A stretch of DNA of 64,000 nucleotides, taken from positions 20,549 through 84,548 of the forward strand of contig NZ_JARXHX010000020.1 in assembly GCF_031127835.1 (NCBI RefSeq), given 5' to 3'. The position numbers and the translations under genes are program-made. Positions 53,172 through 62,281 of this stretch are shown here, one piece after another (position 1 is the first letter of the stretch; each line of letters opens with the position of its first letter). The notes beneath the pieces were generated by a model. It was given only the letters and a program-made list of their open reading frames with translations, searched no databases and was not told the DNA's origin. The DNA is from Pelagicoccus sp. SDUM812002 (GTDB lineage: Bacteria; Verrucomicrobiota; Verrucomicrobiia; Opitutales; Opitutaceae).

Positions 53172-53198
53172 TTGCAAATTGGATGCGCTGTCCGATGA

Positions 53199-53450
53199 CT
53201 AGCGGCGGCGGCGAAACTTGTTCTGGAACTTCTCCACGCGACCAGCGGTGTCGACGAAACGCTTTTCGCCGGTGTAGACTGGGTGGGAGTCCATGGTGAT
53301 GTCGCGGAATACTTTTACGCACTCGACGCCGTCGACGGTCTCAGTCTGATGACCCTTGGCAGGGATTGTGGAGTTCGTTACGAACTTCTTACCCGTCGAT
53401 ACGTCGACGAAGACAGTTGGGTTGTAGTCTGGATGAATACCTTTTTTCAC
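53199..53450 (-). CDS. rpmE2: 50S ribosomal protein L31 type B (zinc-independent)
   Basis: 83 residues, the length of type B L31. It starts MKKGIHPDYNPTVFVDVSTG, without the CxxC of zinc-binding L31, then SHPVYTGEKRFVDTAGRV and a basic tail. It lies 27 bp after rpmJ, also a form without the zinc Cys set. Such paralogues replace zinc forms when zinc is low in many bacteria, under Zur; no Zur box was evident here. Confidence 0.95.
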   Translation of the reverse strand: MKKGIHPDYNPTVFVDVSTGKKFVTNSTIPAKGHQTETVDGVECVKVFRDITMDSHPVYTGEKRFVDTAGRVEKFQNKFRRRR

Positions 53451-53477
53451 GGCGAAAATGAGCGGTTTAGAGCGAAA

Positions 53478-53603
53478 TTAACCCTGACGGGCCTTGAAAC
53501 GCGGGTTGGTCTTGCAGATCACGTACAATCTTCCCTTGCGACGTACAACTTGGCAGTCGGGGTGACGAGTCTTAGCGGACTTGAGTGATGACACTACTTT
53601 CAT
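53478..53603 (-). CDS. rpmJ: 50S ribosomal protein L36 (zinc-independent form)
   Basis: 41 residues, ATG at 53603. Sequence landmarks are [27 protein letters not shown] and NPRFKARQG, which is the YkgO-type (rpmJ2) form: the CxxC of zinc-binding L36 is absent. It is the first gene of the pair with rpmE2. It is very short but clear. Confidence 0.93.
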   Translation of the reverse strand: MKVVSSLKSAKTRHPDCQVVRRKGRLYVICKTNPRFKARQG

Positions 53604-53699
53604 AAGGGGCGTAAAGAGAACGAGTCGAATCCCCCCTGTCAATAGAGGAATCGCTAAATGTGGCGGCTCTTTTCAACGGCCTCAAATCCCTCCCCTACG

Positions 53700-54263
53700 C
53701 TAATTACTATCCGGATCATCCGGAACCATAGACATAAGCCCTAATTCCGGATTCACCTCCATCATAAGGTGCCGCCAAAGATCTGGACCGTCCTTACTTG
53801 AAATAGACTCTGCATCTACGTCCACCACGACCCATGCATTTGATTCGAGTTCGTCGAGCAGCTGTCCCTCACTCCAGCCGGAGTAGCCCTTGAAGGCACG
53901 AAAAACCAAATCCGGATCTTCCTGCATCTTCGACTGGGCAACCACTGGCTCCATACCGAAAAAGAGCTGAAACTGGCCCTTCTCGGGCACTAGCTTCCAA
54001 GCCGCTAGAATTATCTGGTTCGGGTTCACTGGCCCCCCCACGTAAACAGGCACGTGCCCGAGACCGCACTCGTAGAACTCCGAACTCAGCTGACCGAGAC
54101 GCTCCCCAGTGCTGTGGTTGAGAACCACGCCCAGCGAGCCGGTGTCTTCATGTCGCGTCATCAGCACCACAGAACTTGCGAAATTCGGGTCCTTGAGGTG
54201 CGGGTGCGCCAACAGTAGCGAGCCGGTAAGCTGTTGTGAATCGTCCTGAGTTTCGTCGTACAT
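53700..54263 (-). CDS. YqgE/AlgH-family protein
   Basis: 187 residues from the ATG at 54263; the frame is open 24 codons further, but MYDETQDDSQQLTGSLLLAHP fits the family start. Signatures are DPNFASSVVLMTRHEDTGSLG (shown), GVVLNHSTG, VYVGGPVNPNQ and RAFKGYSGWSEGQLLDEL. The family fold is known but its molecular role is not; the AlgH name comes from alginate regulation in Pseudomonas. It is divergent from the Nif3-family gene. Confidence 0.9.
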   Translation of the reverse strand: MYDETQDDSQQLTGSLLLAHPHLKDPNFASSVVLMTRHEDTGSLGVVLNHSTGERLGQLSSEFYECGLGHVPVYVGGPVNPNQIILAAWKLVPEKGQFQLFFGMEPVVAQSKMQEDPDLVFRAFKGYSGWSEGQLLDELESNAWVVVDVDAESISSKDGPDLWRHLMMEVNPELGLMSMVPDDPDSN

Positions 54264-54415
54264 GAGCCGTCGTCCTGACCTCTCGAATCTCAAGCGAGCA
54301 GGTTGCGATGGCGACCAAAAAGTGGGGTTCCGCACAAGCAGACCTTGCCCTCCTTCTCCTCAATCGCTTCCCTCGACTCTCCCCACACGCAACCTCTACT
54401 ATATATAGAAGCCTC

Positions 54416-55171
54416 ATGATCCAACTCTCGGATATCGTCTCTTTCTGCGACCAACGCGCCCTCACCCACCAAGTCAAAGATTTTAGCGGAGCTCTCAACG
54501 GCCTCCAATTCGCCAACGACGGAGTTGTCACAAAAGTGGGGGCCGCAGTCGACGCAGGGCTAATCCCTTTCCAGCGAGCGGTAGACGCCAAGATCGATTT
54601 TCTCATTGTTCACCATGGCATGTTCTGGAGCGGAGCGAAGCGGGTGGTCGATTCCGAGTACGAAAAGATCCGTGCCTTGGTCGACGGAAACCTTGCCGTC
54701 TACTCTTGCCACTTGCCCCTCGATGCCCACACGGAAATCGGCAACAACGCTATCCTCGCCAACAAGCTAGGCATCTCTCCCGCCGGGAGCTTCCTCCCGT
54801 ACGAAGGAACCGATATCGGCTTCATCGGAAGCTGGACCAGCAGCCGAGCCGACTTGAGGGCAGCCCTGAAAGGCCTCTTCGGACAGAGGTTCTCAGCCAT
54901 GGAGTTCGGATCTCGTACACCCAAGAAGATCTGCGTACTGTCTGGCAGCGGAGCTAGTGCCATCGAACATGTAAAGGCAACCGGAGCCGACACCTTCATC
55001 ACCGGAGAGCTTCGCCAACACCACTTCAACTACGCACAGGAGGAAGGCCTCAACGTGTATGCCTGCGGCCACTACGCTACAGAGACCTTCGGCATCTCGG
55101 CCCTAGCCGCTGAAGCAGCTAAGAAGTTTGGACTCAAGTGGGAATTCATTAAAACGGATTGCCCTCTCTAA
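54416..55171 (+). CDS. Nif3-like dinuclear metal centre protein (DUF34)
   Basis: 251 residues from the ATG at 54416, matching the family start (MIQLSDIVSFCDQ); an ATG at 54308 would add 36 odd residues. Metal-binding landmarks are FLIVHHGMFW, YSCHLPLDAH and the C-terminal ACGHYATETFGI. It is a cytosolic ring-shaped protein, sometimes annotated GTP cyclohydrolase I type 2, whose true role is unsettled. An AT-rich TATATATA stretch lies close upstream, a possible -10 region. Confidence 0.9.
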   Translation: MIQLSDIVSFCDQRALTHQVKDFSGALNGLQFANDGVVTKVGAAVDAGLIPFQRAVDAKIDFLIVHHGMFWSGAKRVVDSEYEKIRALVDGNLAVYSCHLPLDAHTEIGNNAILANKLGISPAGSFLPYEGTDIGFIGSWTSSRADLRAALKGLFGQRFSAMEFGSRTPKKICVLSGSGASAIEHVKATGADTFITGELRQHHFNYAQEEGLNVYACGHYATETFGISALAAEAAKKFGLKWEFIKTDCPL

Positions 55172-55243
55172 CGGGTTGCAGCTCTGCACTACCCTGAATT
55201 TCGGCATGTACAAATAGGTCGAACTCTAGCAAAACCGTTCTCC

Positions 55244-55672
55244 ATGAAGAAGATCGCAGTACTCAACGGACCCAACCTCAACCGACTCGGCAAACGCGAG
55301 CCGGAAATTTATGGTTCGAAGACGCTCGAGGATATCGCTGCTGAATTGCGTAGCGCCTTTCCGGATACCGAGTTCGAATTCTTCCAATCCAACCACGAGG
55401 GAGCCCTTGTCGACAAGTTCAGCGAACTCGCAGAATCTGACATCACCGGGATCGTCTTCAACCCTGCCGCCTACTCCCACACCAGCGTGGCCCTTCGCGA
55501 TGCGATAAGCGGAGCGGGTATTCCGGTGGTGGAAATTCACATCAGCAACATCCACAGCCGCGAAACCTTCCGCCACCATTCCTACACCGCAGAAGTATCG
55601 CGCGGCGTGATCACAGGATTGGGCACCGACGGCTACCGATTCGCCGTGGCAGCCTTACTCGGTTTGGCGTAG
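55244..55672 (+). CDS. aroQ: 3-dehydroquinate dehydratase, type II
   Basis: Third step of the shikimate pathway, 3-dehydroquinate to 3-dehydroshikimate. 142 residues, the type II length. NGPNLNRLGKREPEIYG carries the catalytic Tyr, FNPAAYSHTSVALRDA the His, VEIHISNIHSRETFR the substrate loop. Its last 40 bases overlap the end of the next gene, on the other strand. Confidence 0.96.
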   Translation: MKKIAVLNGPNLNRLGKREPEIYGSKTLEDIAAELRSAFPDTEFEFFQSNHEGALVDKFSELAESDITGIVFNPAAYSHTSVALRDAISGAGIPVVEIHISNIHSRETFRHHSYTAEVSRGVITGLGTDGYRFAVAALLGLA

Positions 55673-56943
55673 CGATCGACTTGCTCGAAGACGAGCCAGC
55701 CATGCTCACGAAGCTGCAATTTCGCGATGGGTGAAACCTGTCCTGACACCCAGATTTCCCGCTTCTCCGCCTTAAGCTCATCCGACAAGAGAGCCTCGTA
55801 AACCAACGGCGTCCAGTGCAGGTAATCTACAGCCAACGGGTAGATATCGTATCCACGATCTGAGCACGCGTACAGCATGCCGCGGCGCTCGCCAATAGAC
55901 GCAATTCGAGCAACCCGCTCACTATAGGAAACGAGCACGCTCAATGTGCGAATCATGAGCTCCGCGTCTTCGTCGTTCTCGGCACGAAGAGCGAAGTCCA
56001 CCAAGAAATCGATATCTTCCGATTCCCGAAGGCTTTTAAAGCCAAGGCAAAGCTCCATCTTTTCGGTAAGCGAAAAAATCGGCGTATCGCGAAACGCTTT
56101 GATCAAGCCCTTCTCAAGACCGATATCCTTCAAGGTATCCACGATCTCTCTCTCTAGTTGGTGGGCCGGCCTGTCCCAGACCAGTTCCCTCGCCTTGCCA
56201 GCATAGGAAAATACCTCGCTGGATGGCACCGCAAAATCTCCGGCAAAGCCTCCGAGCGTGGAGGCCCATGCGATGCGTCCCAACGACTCTTGAAGAACCT
56301 CGTTCTTGGAATAAGGGTCTACGTCTAGCTGCCGGGCCCAACGTCGTTTGGCTGAATCATGCCCCAAGTGCTTGCGGCTGAGTTTTCCGGCGGAACCGGC
56401 TAACTTCTTCTTCTCTTTTGAAGCTTCCTCGACTGTCGAGCTCTCGTCCTTGTTGCGGTAGTCTCGATAGGTTTCGAGAGCCTTGTCCGAGCCTCTCCGT
56501 ACTTGATAGAGCTTTCCTCCCAAGTAGCGTACTATGCCGCCGGGCAGTCCCGTTACGGATGCAACCGGACGTTTCGCAACGCCTACGGTCGTGGCCACAG
56601 GTGAAGTCAGGCTGTTCGAGAGCGAGCTAGCGAAGGCTTCGCTCTGACTGACTTCAGCGAGTTTCTGGATCACCTCAAGTTCGTGCAATAGACTATCTAG
56701 ATGCTGCACTCCACGTACCTGATATTCGCCGTAGATCGAATTGACACGAAACGTGAATGAAAACTCACGCACTTCTACGATAGGGGAAACCGTGTACACT
56801 TCAGTGCGCAGCTTCAGGCTTGGGGCGACGTCTCGGGTAAAGAGAAAAGGGGGACCTTCAGCAGGTTCTTCAGCACACACCAAAGATCTCACACCCAAAA
56901 TGAGCAAGCAGACAAGAGTGGCAAAAATACGAGTGGGCAGCAT
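55633..56943 (-). CDS. Secreted protein of unknown function
   Basis: 436 residues from the ATG at 56943, which begins a signal peptide (MLPTRIFATLVCLLILGV...CA). Then a predicted beta region, a long charged and helical part (about 150-250, many Lys, Arg and Glu) and a helical C-terminal half. I recognise no family. Its C-terminal end overlaps aroQ by 40 bp in convergent direction. It precedes the 601-residue gene's terminator but on the same strand. Confidence 0.65.
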   Translation of the reverse strand: MLPTRIFATLVCLLILGVRSLVCAEEPAEGPPFLFTRDVAPSLKLRTEVYTVSPIVEVREFSFTFRVNSIYGEYQVRGVQHLDSLLHELEVIQKLAEVSQSEAFASSLSNSLTSPVATTVGVAKRPVASVTGLPGGIVRYLGGKLYQVRRGSDKALETYRDYRNKDESSTVEEASKEKKKLAGSAGKLSRKHLGHDSAKRRWARQLDVDPYSKNEVLQESLGRIAWASTLGGFAGDFAVPSSEVFSYAGKARELVWDRPAHQLEREIVDTLKDIGLEKGLIKAFRDTPIFSLTEKMELCLGFKSLRESEDIDFLVDFALRAENDEDAELMIRTLSVLVSYSERVARIASIGERRGMLYACSDRGYDIYPLAVDYLHWTPLVYEALLSDELKAEKREIWVSGQVSPIAKLQLREHGWLVFEQVDRYAKPSKAATANR

Positions 56944-57023
56944 TTGGGAGTTCGAAATTAAGATATTCTGAATGCCGTTCAAGTTCCGCGATTCTCATCG
57001 CCGATTTGAGCTTCACCGCAATC

Positions 57024-57059
57024 ACAAAAAACGCCGCTCCCTGAAAAGAGAAACGGCGT
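57024..57059 (-). terminator. Terminator after the 601-residue protein gene
   Basis: Stem ACGCCG/CGGCGT (57031-57036 with 57054-57059) with additional inner pairs and a T run on the minus strand; 25 bp past the stop. It separates this trio from the next leftward gene. Confidence 0.65.
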
Positions 57060-57083
57060 AAGTAAGGGCCGAGGATAAAGCTG

Positions 57084-58889
57084 CTACTTGTACTGGTTCG
57101 ACCCTTCGAGAATTATACCGCTGTCGTTGTGATACATGCGGCTAAAAGTTACTCCCAGTAGGCCATCGAGCTCGTCCTCGCTTGGGAAAAGTTCAATCGC
57201 ACGCTCCACGAAATCCGAAGCCTTTTCGCCCGCGGTGAGTCGCATGGAACCTGCAAGTGACTTGAATACTGGAACCAGGTTCTTGAGGATTTCCTCGCCG
57301 CGCGAGTAGCTGAAAAGAACACCCGGCTTGATGTTCGCATCAGCAACGAAGGAGCGGAATTCACTATTGTTCGCTAATGCGTTCTCGCCCGAAGGAAGAT
57401 TTGTTAAAGTCGAAAATATGCGGCTGGATGTCTCCTCCGAGCCGACTGCGAAAACGAGTTTTCCCAAGCCATGGGCTATCGTGACCACTCCTTGATTCGG
57501 GTCGTCGACCCGTACCCCCGCAAAACCTTGCTCATCGACGAGCTCGATTCCTGCGTTTGGATTCTGCGCCATGCCGGCTATCATCGCCATACCAGCCTGC
57601 AGGATGTCGGGACGAGTGAAGTCCATGACCATTGCCTGCGAAGTACGCGGAAGCTCGATGCTCAGACCATCTGGATTATCGACTGTAACCATTTCGATCG
57701 GATACTCCAAAATGTGAATACGCTTGCCAAATGCGGACATCAGAGTCGGCACATCTGCCTGAAGCATCATCTGTAGCTGGCCATTCGCCATAGCGACTTG
57801 CTGCTCAACTTGCTCCGGAGGCATAAACTTCTTCGCCACATCTAGGGCGAAGGCGTACAGCTTGTTCATGTCGAAGGACGCTACGGTGTAGGCGTTCACA
57901 TTGCTCGGAACCCAAGCTGGCGGCTGAAATTCGAAAAACTCGTTTTCTAGCAAGGTGGCGAAACCTGAGCGCGGAGCTGGCGCTCCCAAGAAAACCGTCG
58001 AGCGCTCCTGCATATCTACGAATCCGCTCCAGACACCTACCTTGGTGAACTTGTCGAACTCAAGGGTTTGGAATATCTGGCGGTTTTGCGGAGGAATGAA
58101 ATCAAAGAGCGACCGCACGTCTCCCAGCAACTCGAGGCGTGCTGTGAAGCTGGGACGAACTTCGCTTACTCCTGAGTCTGCATAGAATGATGAGAGAAAA
58201 TCCCCTCCCCCTTCTTGCTGGGCAGCTAGGAACCGCCCGAGCGCCTCGAGTTCGGCCTCTTCGAAAACCTTGGCTTCATCCATGGAAGTGATCGGCTCCA
58301 TGACATTCCCTATTGCGAAGAAAAAACGATTATCCAACTGGGCCACCAAGAACGAGGAGCCATCTGTCAGGTTCTTAATTCGGGCACCTGGACCGCCTGG
58401 CAATTCGAGGTCCGTGCGCTCGATTTCCTCGTTTTCGGTGGATCCCTCCAAAACCGCGTTGAACGCGCGGGCGGCCACGCCGTCACCCATTTCCGCCCAA
58501 ACGAGGAATGTCGGCATGGGCAAGCGGTCCGGCACTTCCTGGTTGACAACAGCAGCTCCAAAGTGACTGCCGACCATTTCGTAAAGATCATCGAGCTCTA
58601 AGCCGACTTCACCGAGTTTGGTAATGAAATTCCCCTCTTGGTCCTCCGATTCGATCAGGTCGCCGATGAACGCTTTGTATTCGGAAATCTTCTCTTCCGA
58701 AAACAGCAACTGACCGAGGCGAGTGTTCTCCACATACAGGTCTAGAGTCTCGGGAGAGTTATCGAAGCGGAAGGCAGCGAGCGTTTCGGCCGGAAGGGAT
58801 TCGAAAGGGGTGTTGAGGTCGGCAGCGCTGAGTGCCGTAACCGCCGTCAATGAAACGAGGCCGCTTAGGAGCTTAGTTTGTTTTTTCAC
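57084..58889 (-). CDS. Secreted 601-residue protein of unknown function (DUF3352-like style)
   Basis: A signal peptide (MKKQTKLLSGLVSLTAVTALSA) is followed by a long acidic alpha/beta protein with repeats of the form hydrophobic strand - FxxAVG - LxxL (for example FFFAIGNVMEP, KLVFAVGSEETSS), as in DUF3352-type proteins of Planctomycetes and Verrucomicrobiota. No catalytic motif is visible. Its start overlaps the end of the protease gene by 17 bases, so translation is coupled. It is the last gene of the trio. Confidence 0.7.
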   Translation of the reverse strand: MKKQTKLLSGLVSLTAVTALSAADLNTPFESLPAETLAAFRFDNSPETLDLYVENTRLGQLLFSEEKISEYKAFIGDLIESEDQEGNFITKLGEVGLELDDLYEMVGSHFGAAVVNQEVPDRLPMPTFLVWAEMGDGVAARAFNAVLEGSTENEEIERTDLELPGGPGARIKNLTDGSSFLVAQLDNRFFFAIGNVMEPITSMDEAKVFEEAELEALGRFLAAQQEGGGDFLSSFYADSGVSEVRPSFTARLELLGDVRSLFDFIPPQNRQIFQTLEFDKFTKVGVWSGFVDMQERSTVFLGAPAPRSGFATLLENEFFEFQPPAWVPSNVNAYTVASFDMNKLYAFALDVAKKFMPPEQVEQQVAMANGQLQMMLQADVPTLMSAFGKRIHILEYPIEMVTVDNPDGLSIELPRTSQAMVMDFTRPDILQAGMAMIAGMAQNPNAGIELVDEQGFAGVRVDDPNQGVVTIAHGLGKLVFAVGSEETSSRIFSTLTNLPSGENALANNSEFRSFVADANIKPGVLFSYSRGEEILKNLVPVFKSLAGSMRLTAGEKASDFVERAIELFPSEDELDGLLGVTFSRMYHNDSGIILEGSNQYK

Positions 58890-59847
58890 TAGAGTTGGAT
58901 TGAATTAGTTCAGATTCGTCTACTTGAGAGTTACGATAGGGAGGAGCGAGGTATTTAACCCCATTCTGGGGAAAGGACGAATCGTAGAGATAGGTCTCCT
59001 TGTTTTCCAAGAAACTGACGAGTTCCTGCACCGGTATGCCAAACGCAAGACCCGCAAACATTGCGTGACCCGCGCATGCGACGCCAATAACCTCGCCTCG
59101 GGAATTAAAAAGAGGTCCGCCAGAGTTTCCTGGATTAATGGCCGCATCGGTTTGAATGAATCGCAAATAACCGATCGAGCGAGTGCGCGAGGAAACGATG
59201 CCTTGGCTCACGGAACGCTCCAGTCCAAGCGGATTTCCGATCGCGAAGACAAGCGAACCTACGTCCACTCCATCGCCTTCCGCGAGGATGACAGGCTCGA
59301 TAGCGACACCAGCTGCTTCTTCCTCGTCAATTTGCAGCAGGGCTAAGTCCCGCACGGGGTGAAGAGCAACGATTCGAACCTTCTTGAGTTCTTTACGTTC
59401 GTAGCCCGCATCGGTTTTGTTAAATATACTGACCGTGATAGCGGTTTCACGCTCCACTACATGGTAGTTGGTTATTAGATAGCCGGACGCGCTGATGAAG
59501 AATCCGCTGCCGAGACCGCTCGGCGTCTTCACCATGACAACCGAGTCGCCAAAACGCTTCACCAACTCGTTTACCGGAGCAGCCTTAAGCCGGCCCATCG
59601 TGTAGAGACCGTTGCCCACATCGGTAGATTCGGCAGTCTCTTCATCCGCCTTCTCGATGGTGAGGACTTGGTCAGCTGGTATTTTCAGGACCTCGAAGCC
59701 AAGGTCGAGCACCACGAAATTGTCGTCTTGCTTGAGCACCTCTGCCACGATTTCAGTCCCATTTTGAAATGTGAGACGATCAAATCCGACAGCGGAAAGG
59801 TAAGTTGATAAAAGAAGTGCCGCAGCTACGGCGAGTCGCTTGATCAT
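58873..59847 (-). CDS. Secreted trypsin-like serine protease (S1C type, no PDZ)
   Basis: 324 residues. A signal peptide (about 1-20) and a small beta domain (about 22-70, FQNGTEIVAEVL..LGFEVLKIPADQV) precede the chymotrypsin-fold domain. The triad is visible: His in NYHVVE, Asp in PVRDLALL and Ser in INPGNSGGPLF. There is no PDZ domain, unlike DegP, so it is a minimal HtrA-like enzyme. It overlaps the FG-GAP gene by 4 bases upstream and the 601-residue gene by 17 bases downstream, so the three products very likely work together. Confidence 0.88.
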   Translation of the reverse strand: MIKRLAVAAALLLSTYLSAVGFDRLTFQNGTEIVAEVLKQDDNFVVLDLGFEVLKIPADQVLTIEKADEETAESTDVGNGLYTMGRLKAAPVNELVKRFGDSVVMVKTPSGLGSGFFISASGYLITNYHVVERETAITVSIFNKTDAGYERKELKKVRIVALHPVRDLALLQIDEEEAAGVAIEPVILAEGDGVDVGSLVFAIGNPLGLERSVSQGIVSSRTRSIGYLRFIQTDAAINPGNSGGPLFNSRGEVIGVACAGHAMFAGLAFGIPVQELVSFLENKETYLYDSSFPQNGVKYLAPPYRNSQVDESELIQSNSSEKTN

Positions 59848-61997
59848 AGTTTGGAATCCCTTGCTAGGTAAATTAGTATTCGGTCGTGGCTCGCTAAAAC
59901 TAAGTCCTGAATCGAATCTCCGTCCAAATCGGCGGCGATCATACGATACGGATTCACGCTGTTGCGATTCCCACCGTCTTGCCCGTATGGATACTTTCCG
60001 TCATCGTAGACCTTCCAAGAAATCACTTCTTCGTAGCCGTCTCCACTTTCTCCATACACGATAATATCCCGCTGACCATAGTCTACGGTCGCAATTTCGT
60101 CGATCCCGTCGCCATCGATGTCCACCTCGAAGAGCGTACCCAGCGTCTTCTTCTCGTAATCGCGACCCGCCTGTTCGTTGGGATCGACCGCAGAACTGAG
60201 GACCAATTGGCGTGACTTTCCGGGACTTGGGACATTTATCGCATTGGCGCTGATTAGGGTCAGACCCAGCACTGGGTCCATGGAAATGCTCGTAGAGTAA
60301 GGTACCATCTCCCGGTCTTCAGTCTGAAAAATACCCGACTTATCCATTTTCAGGTGATGGATATGCTCTCCATCTGTCTCGAGGGCATACGCTTCGCGTT
60401 TGGATACAGGTGCAAATGACCGAATGGAGTAGTCCCCGTCCAACATGATTTGGTCGATGACTTCCAGGTTCTCGTCGAGCTTCTGCACCACTCCCCCCTC
60501 GGCTAGGTAGAGAGTTTCGTCATGCAGTCGAATTCTCCCGATTTCCGACCCTTTGAAACGCGAGGTTACCAGCATCGCTTGCCCGTCTTCGCCCAAAGTA
60601 CAGAAGGAGGTGGTCTTGGAAAATTTCTTCTTCACGAGCAATCTCTCCTCGCCGAGCCACACCGCGTTTTCGTAGTCCCCTTCTAGGCCAGCGAATTCCA
60701 ATTCGCGGGGCTCCTTTTCCTTGTTGTTCCAAATCGAAAGCACGAGCGACTTTCCTCTCTGAGTCACCCACCAAGTATCGGGTCCGAACTGGTCAAAGGA
60801 AAGGAGCTTCCAGTCTCCCACTTCCACTCCACTATCGCCCAACCGCTTAGGAAAGGTGAAACGAGCCCCGTCCCATCGGCTTTGATAAATCTGGCCCTCG
60901 TCCTCGACTTCGAAGAGCAACGTCTTGGCCTTGTCGCCCACGGACTTGACTTTCTTGATGTCCTGCAAAACTGGGTACGATTTACTGAAGCTCCAGAAAC
61001 CATCTCTTTCGTAATAAACATTCAGGATCGGCTTGGTGCGGCCGAGCTCGACGATACTTTCCCTTCCCTCAAGGTCAATCGCGGCCCAACCTCCGGAGTC
61101 CGGTTGGCTAAGAGGCAAGAGGTTACGTTTCCCGAATTGAGATTCGTCGCCAAGGCCAAGTTCGTAAAAGCTTATGGTGTTAGCTTGGTTCGCACCTAAA
61201 AACGCTATTTTCGGTCCAGAGCTGGTCATTAGCGTTCGAGCTACATTGGTATTGGTGATTTCTTCGGAGATGCTGACGGCAGGGCGAAAACGCTCCCCTT
61301 CTGCTTCGTACCAACGGATGGGAGCAGTCACGGTGTTCCGCGCCTCGATAACATCGAGGTCGTCATCCCCATCGAGATCGAGAAACCACCAGCGGTTGCG
61401 TTCGATGTCTCGCTCACGCGGTTGCATCCACTCGACTTCTTCGGGCGTGTTGTAATCGATCATCTGAATGCCGTCGCTCATGCTGATCAGGATTTGCGGG
61501 CCCTTCTTGAGAGGACGAACAATGACCGGCTGATGGGTGCTCAGTTCCGAGTCGGCGATCTCCCACTCTTTGATCGGTTCCCACTCTCCAGATCCTTTTT
61601 TCTTTAGCACGATCAGCTTTCGCGGATCGGTCTGCACTAGGAAGATCTCGTCCACGCCATCGGCATCTACATCATACACCGAGGCAACTTGAGGCAGACG
61701 CGAGAGCGGCACCTCCACCTTCTCGAAATCCTCCGCCATGGGCAGGTAGTTCGGATTCTCCACATTTGAAAGGTCGAGCGTCTCTCCTCTTCCGACGTAG
61801 CGGTAGAAATCCAGACGCGACTGTCGGGTCTCTACGACGAGGAGTGAATAGGCTCCATCCTTACTTTCGCGAATGGGTAGCATTTTGTAGGCGCCGTTAT
61901 CTGATTTGATAACGCGCAAACCTTGCCAACCGGGGAAGTCGCTTGCGGACGCCAGGAAGGCAGACGCGACAGCAACCAAAATCAAAAGGGGCTTCAT
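59844..61997 (-). CDS. Secreted FG-GAP/VCBS-repeat protein
   Basis: 717 residues from the ATG at 61997, which opens a signal peptide (MKPLLILVAVASAFLAS). Several FG-GAP-type calcium-loop repeats are visible (VDADGVDEIFLVQ, DLDGDDDLDVIEA, DIDGDGIDEIATVD, DLDGDSIQDLVLA), the mark of an extracellular or periplasmic beta-propeller that binds proteins or sugars. It is the first gene of the overlapping trio, its stop overlapping the protease start by 4 bases. Ligand unknown. Confidence 0.8.
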   Translation of the reverse strand: MKPLLILVAVASAFLASASDFPGWQGLRVIKSDNGAYKMLPIRESKDGAYSLLVVETRQSRLDFYRYVGRGETLDLSNVENPNYLPMAEDFEKVEVPLSRLPQVASVYDVDADGVDEIFLVQTDPRKLIVLKKKGSGEWEPIKEWEIADSELSTHQPVIVRPLKKGPQILISMSDGIQMIDYNTPEEVEWMQPRERDIERNRWWFLDLDGDDDLDVIEARNTVTAPIRWYEAEGERFRPAVSISEEITNTNVARTLMTSSGPKIAFLGANQANTISFYELGLGDESQFGKRNLLPLSQPDSGGWAAIDLEGRESIVELGRTKPILNVYYERDGFWSFSKSYPVLQDIKKVKSVGDKAKTLLFEVEDEGQIYQSRWDGARFTFPKRLGDSGVEVGDWKLLSFDQFGPDTWWVTQRGKSLVLSIWNNKEKEPRELEFAGLEGDYENAVWLGEERLLVKKKFSKTTSFCTLGEDGQAMLVTSRFKGSEIGRIRLHDETLYLAEGGVVQKLDENLEVIDQIMLDGDYSIRSFAPVSKREAYALETDGEHIHHLKMDKSGIFQTEDREMVPYSTSISMDPVLGLTLISANAINVPSPGKSRQLVLSSAVDPNEQAGRDYEKKTLGTLFEVDIDGDGIDEIATVDYGQRDIIVYGESGDGYEEVISWKVYDDGKYPYGQDGGNRNSVNPYRMIAADLDGDSIQDLVLASHDRILIYLARDSKL

Positions 61998-62281
61998 AAA
62001 ACGAAAATTTCTCACAAGACGAAATCGCAGTTATGCGTAAGATCCCATGGGCGCTGCCTAATGCAACATTCAAATACGAGACCAAATTAGTGGCTGAACA
62101 GGACCACGAACGCTACGAGTACGTTCCCGAGAGTGAATCAATTTAAGGAAATTAGCGTTCTGATGCAGGCTGTTATAAAATAATCTGTAAAATCAGCCGT
62201 AACCCTGCGCTTTGGGGAGTAAAATGCTACAATCAGGTGCGGCACGCAGCCGTAATATTCACTGAAAGGAAACTTCATACC

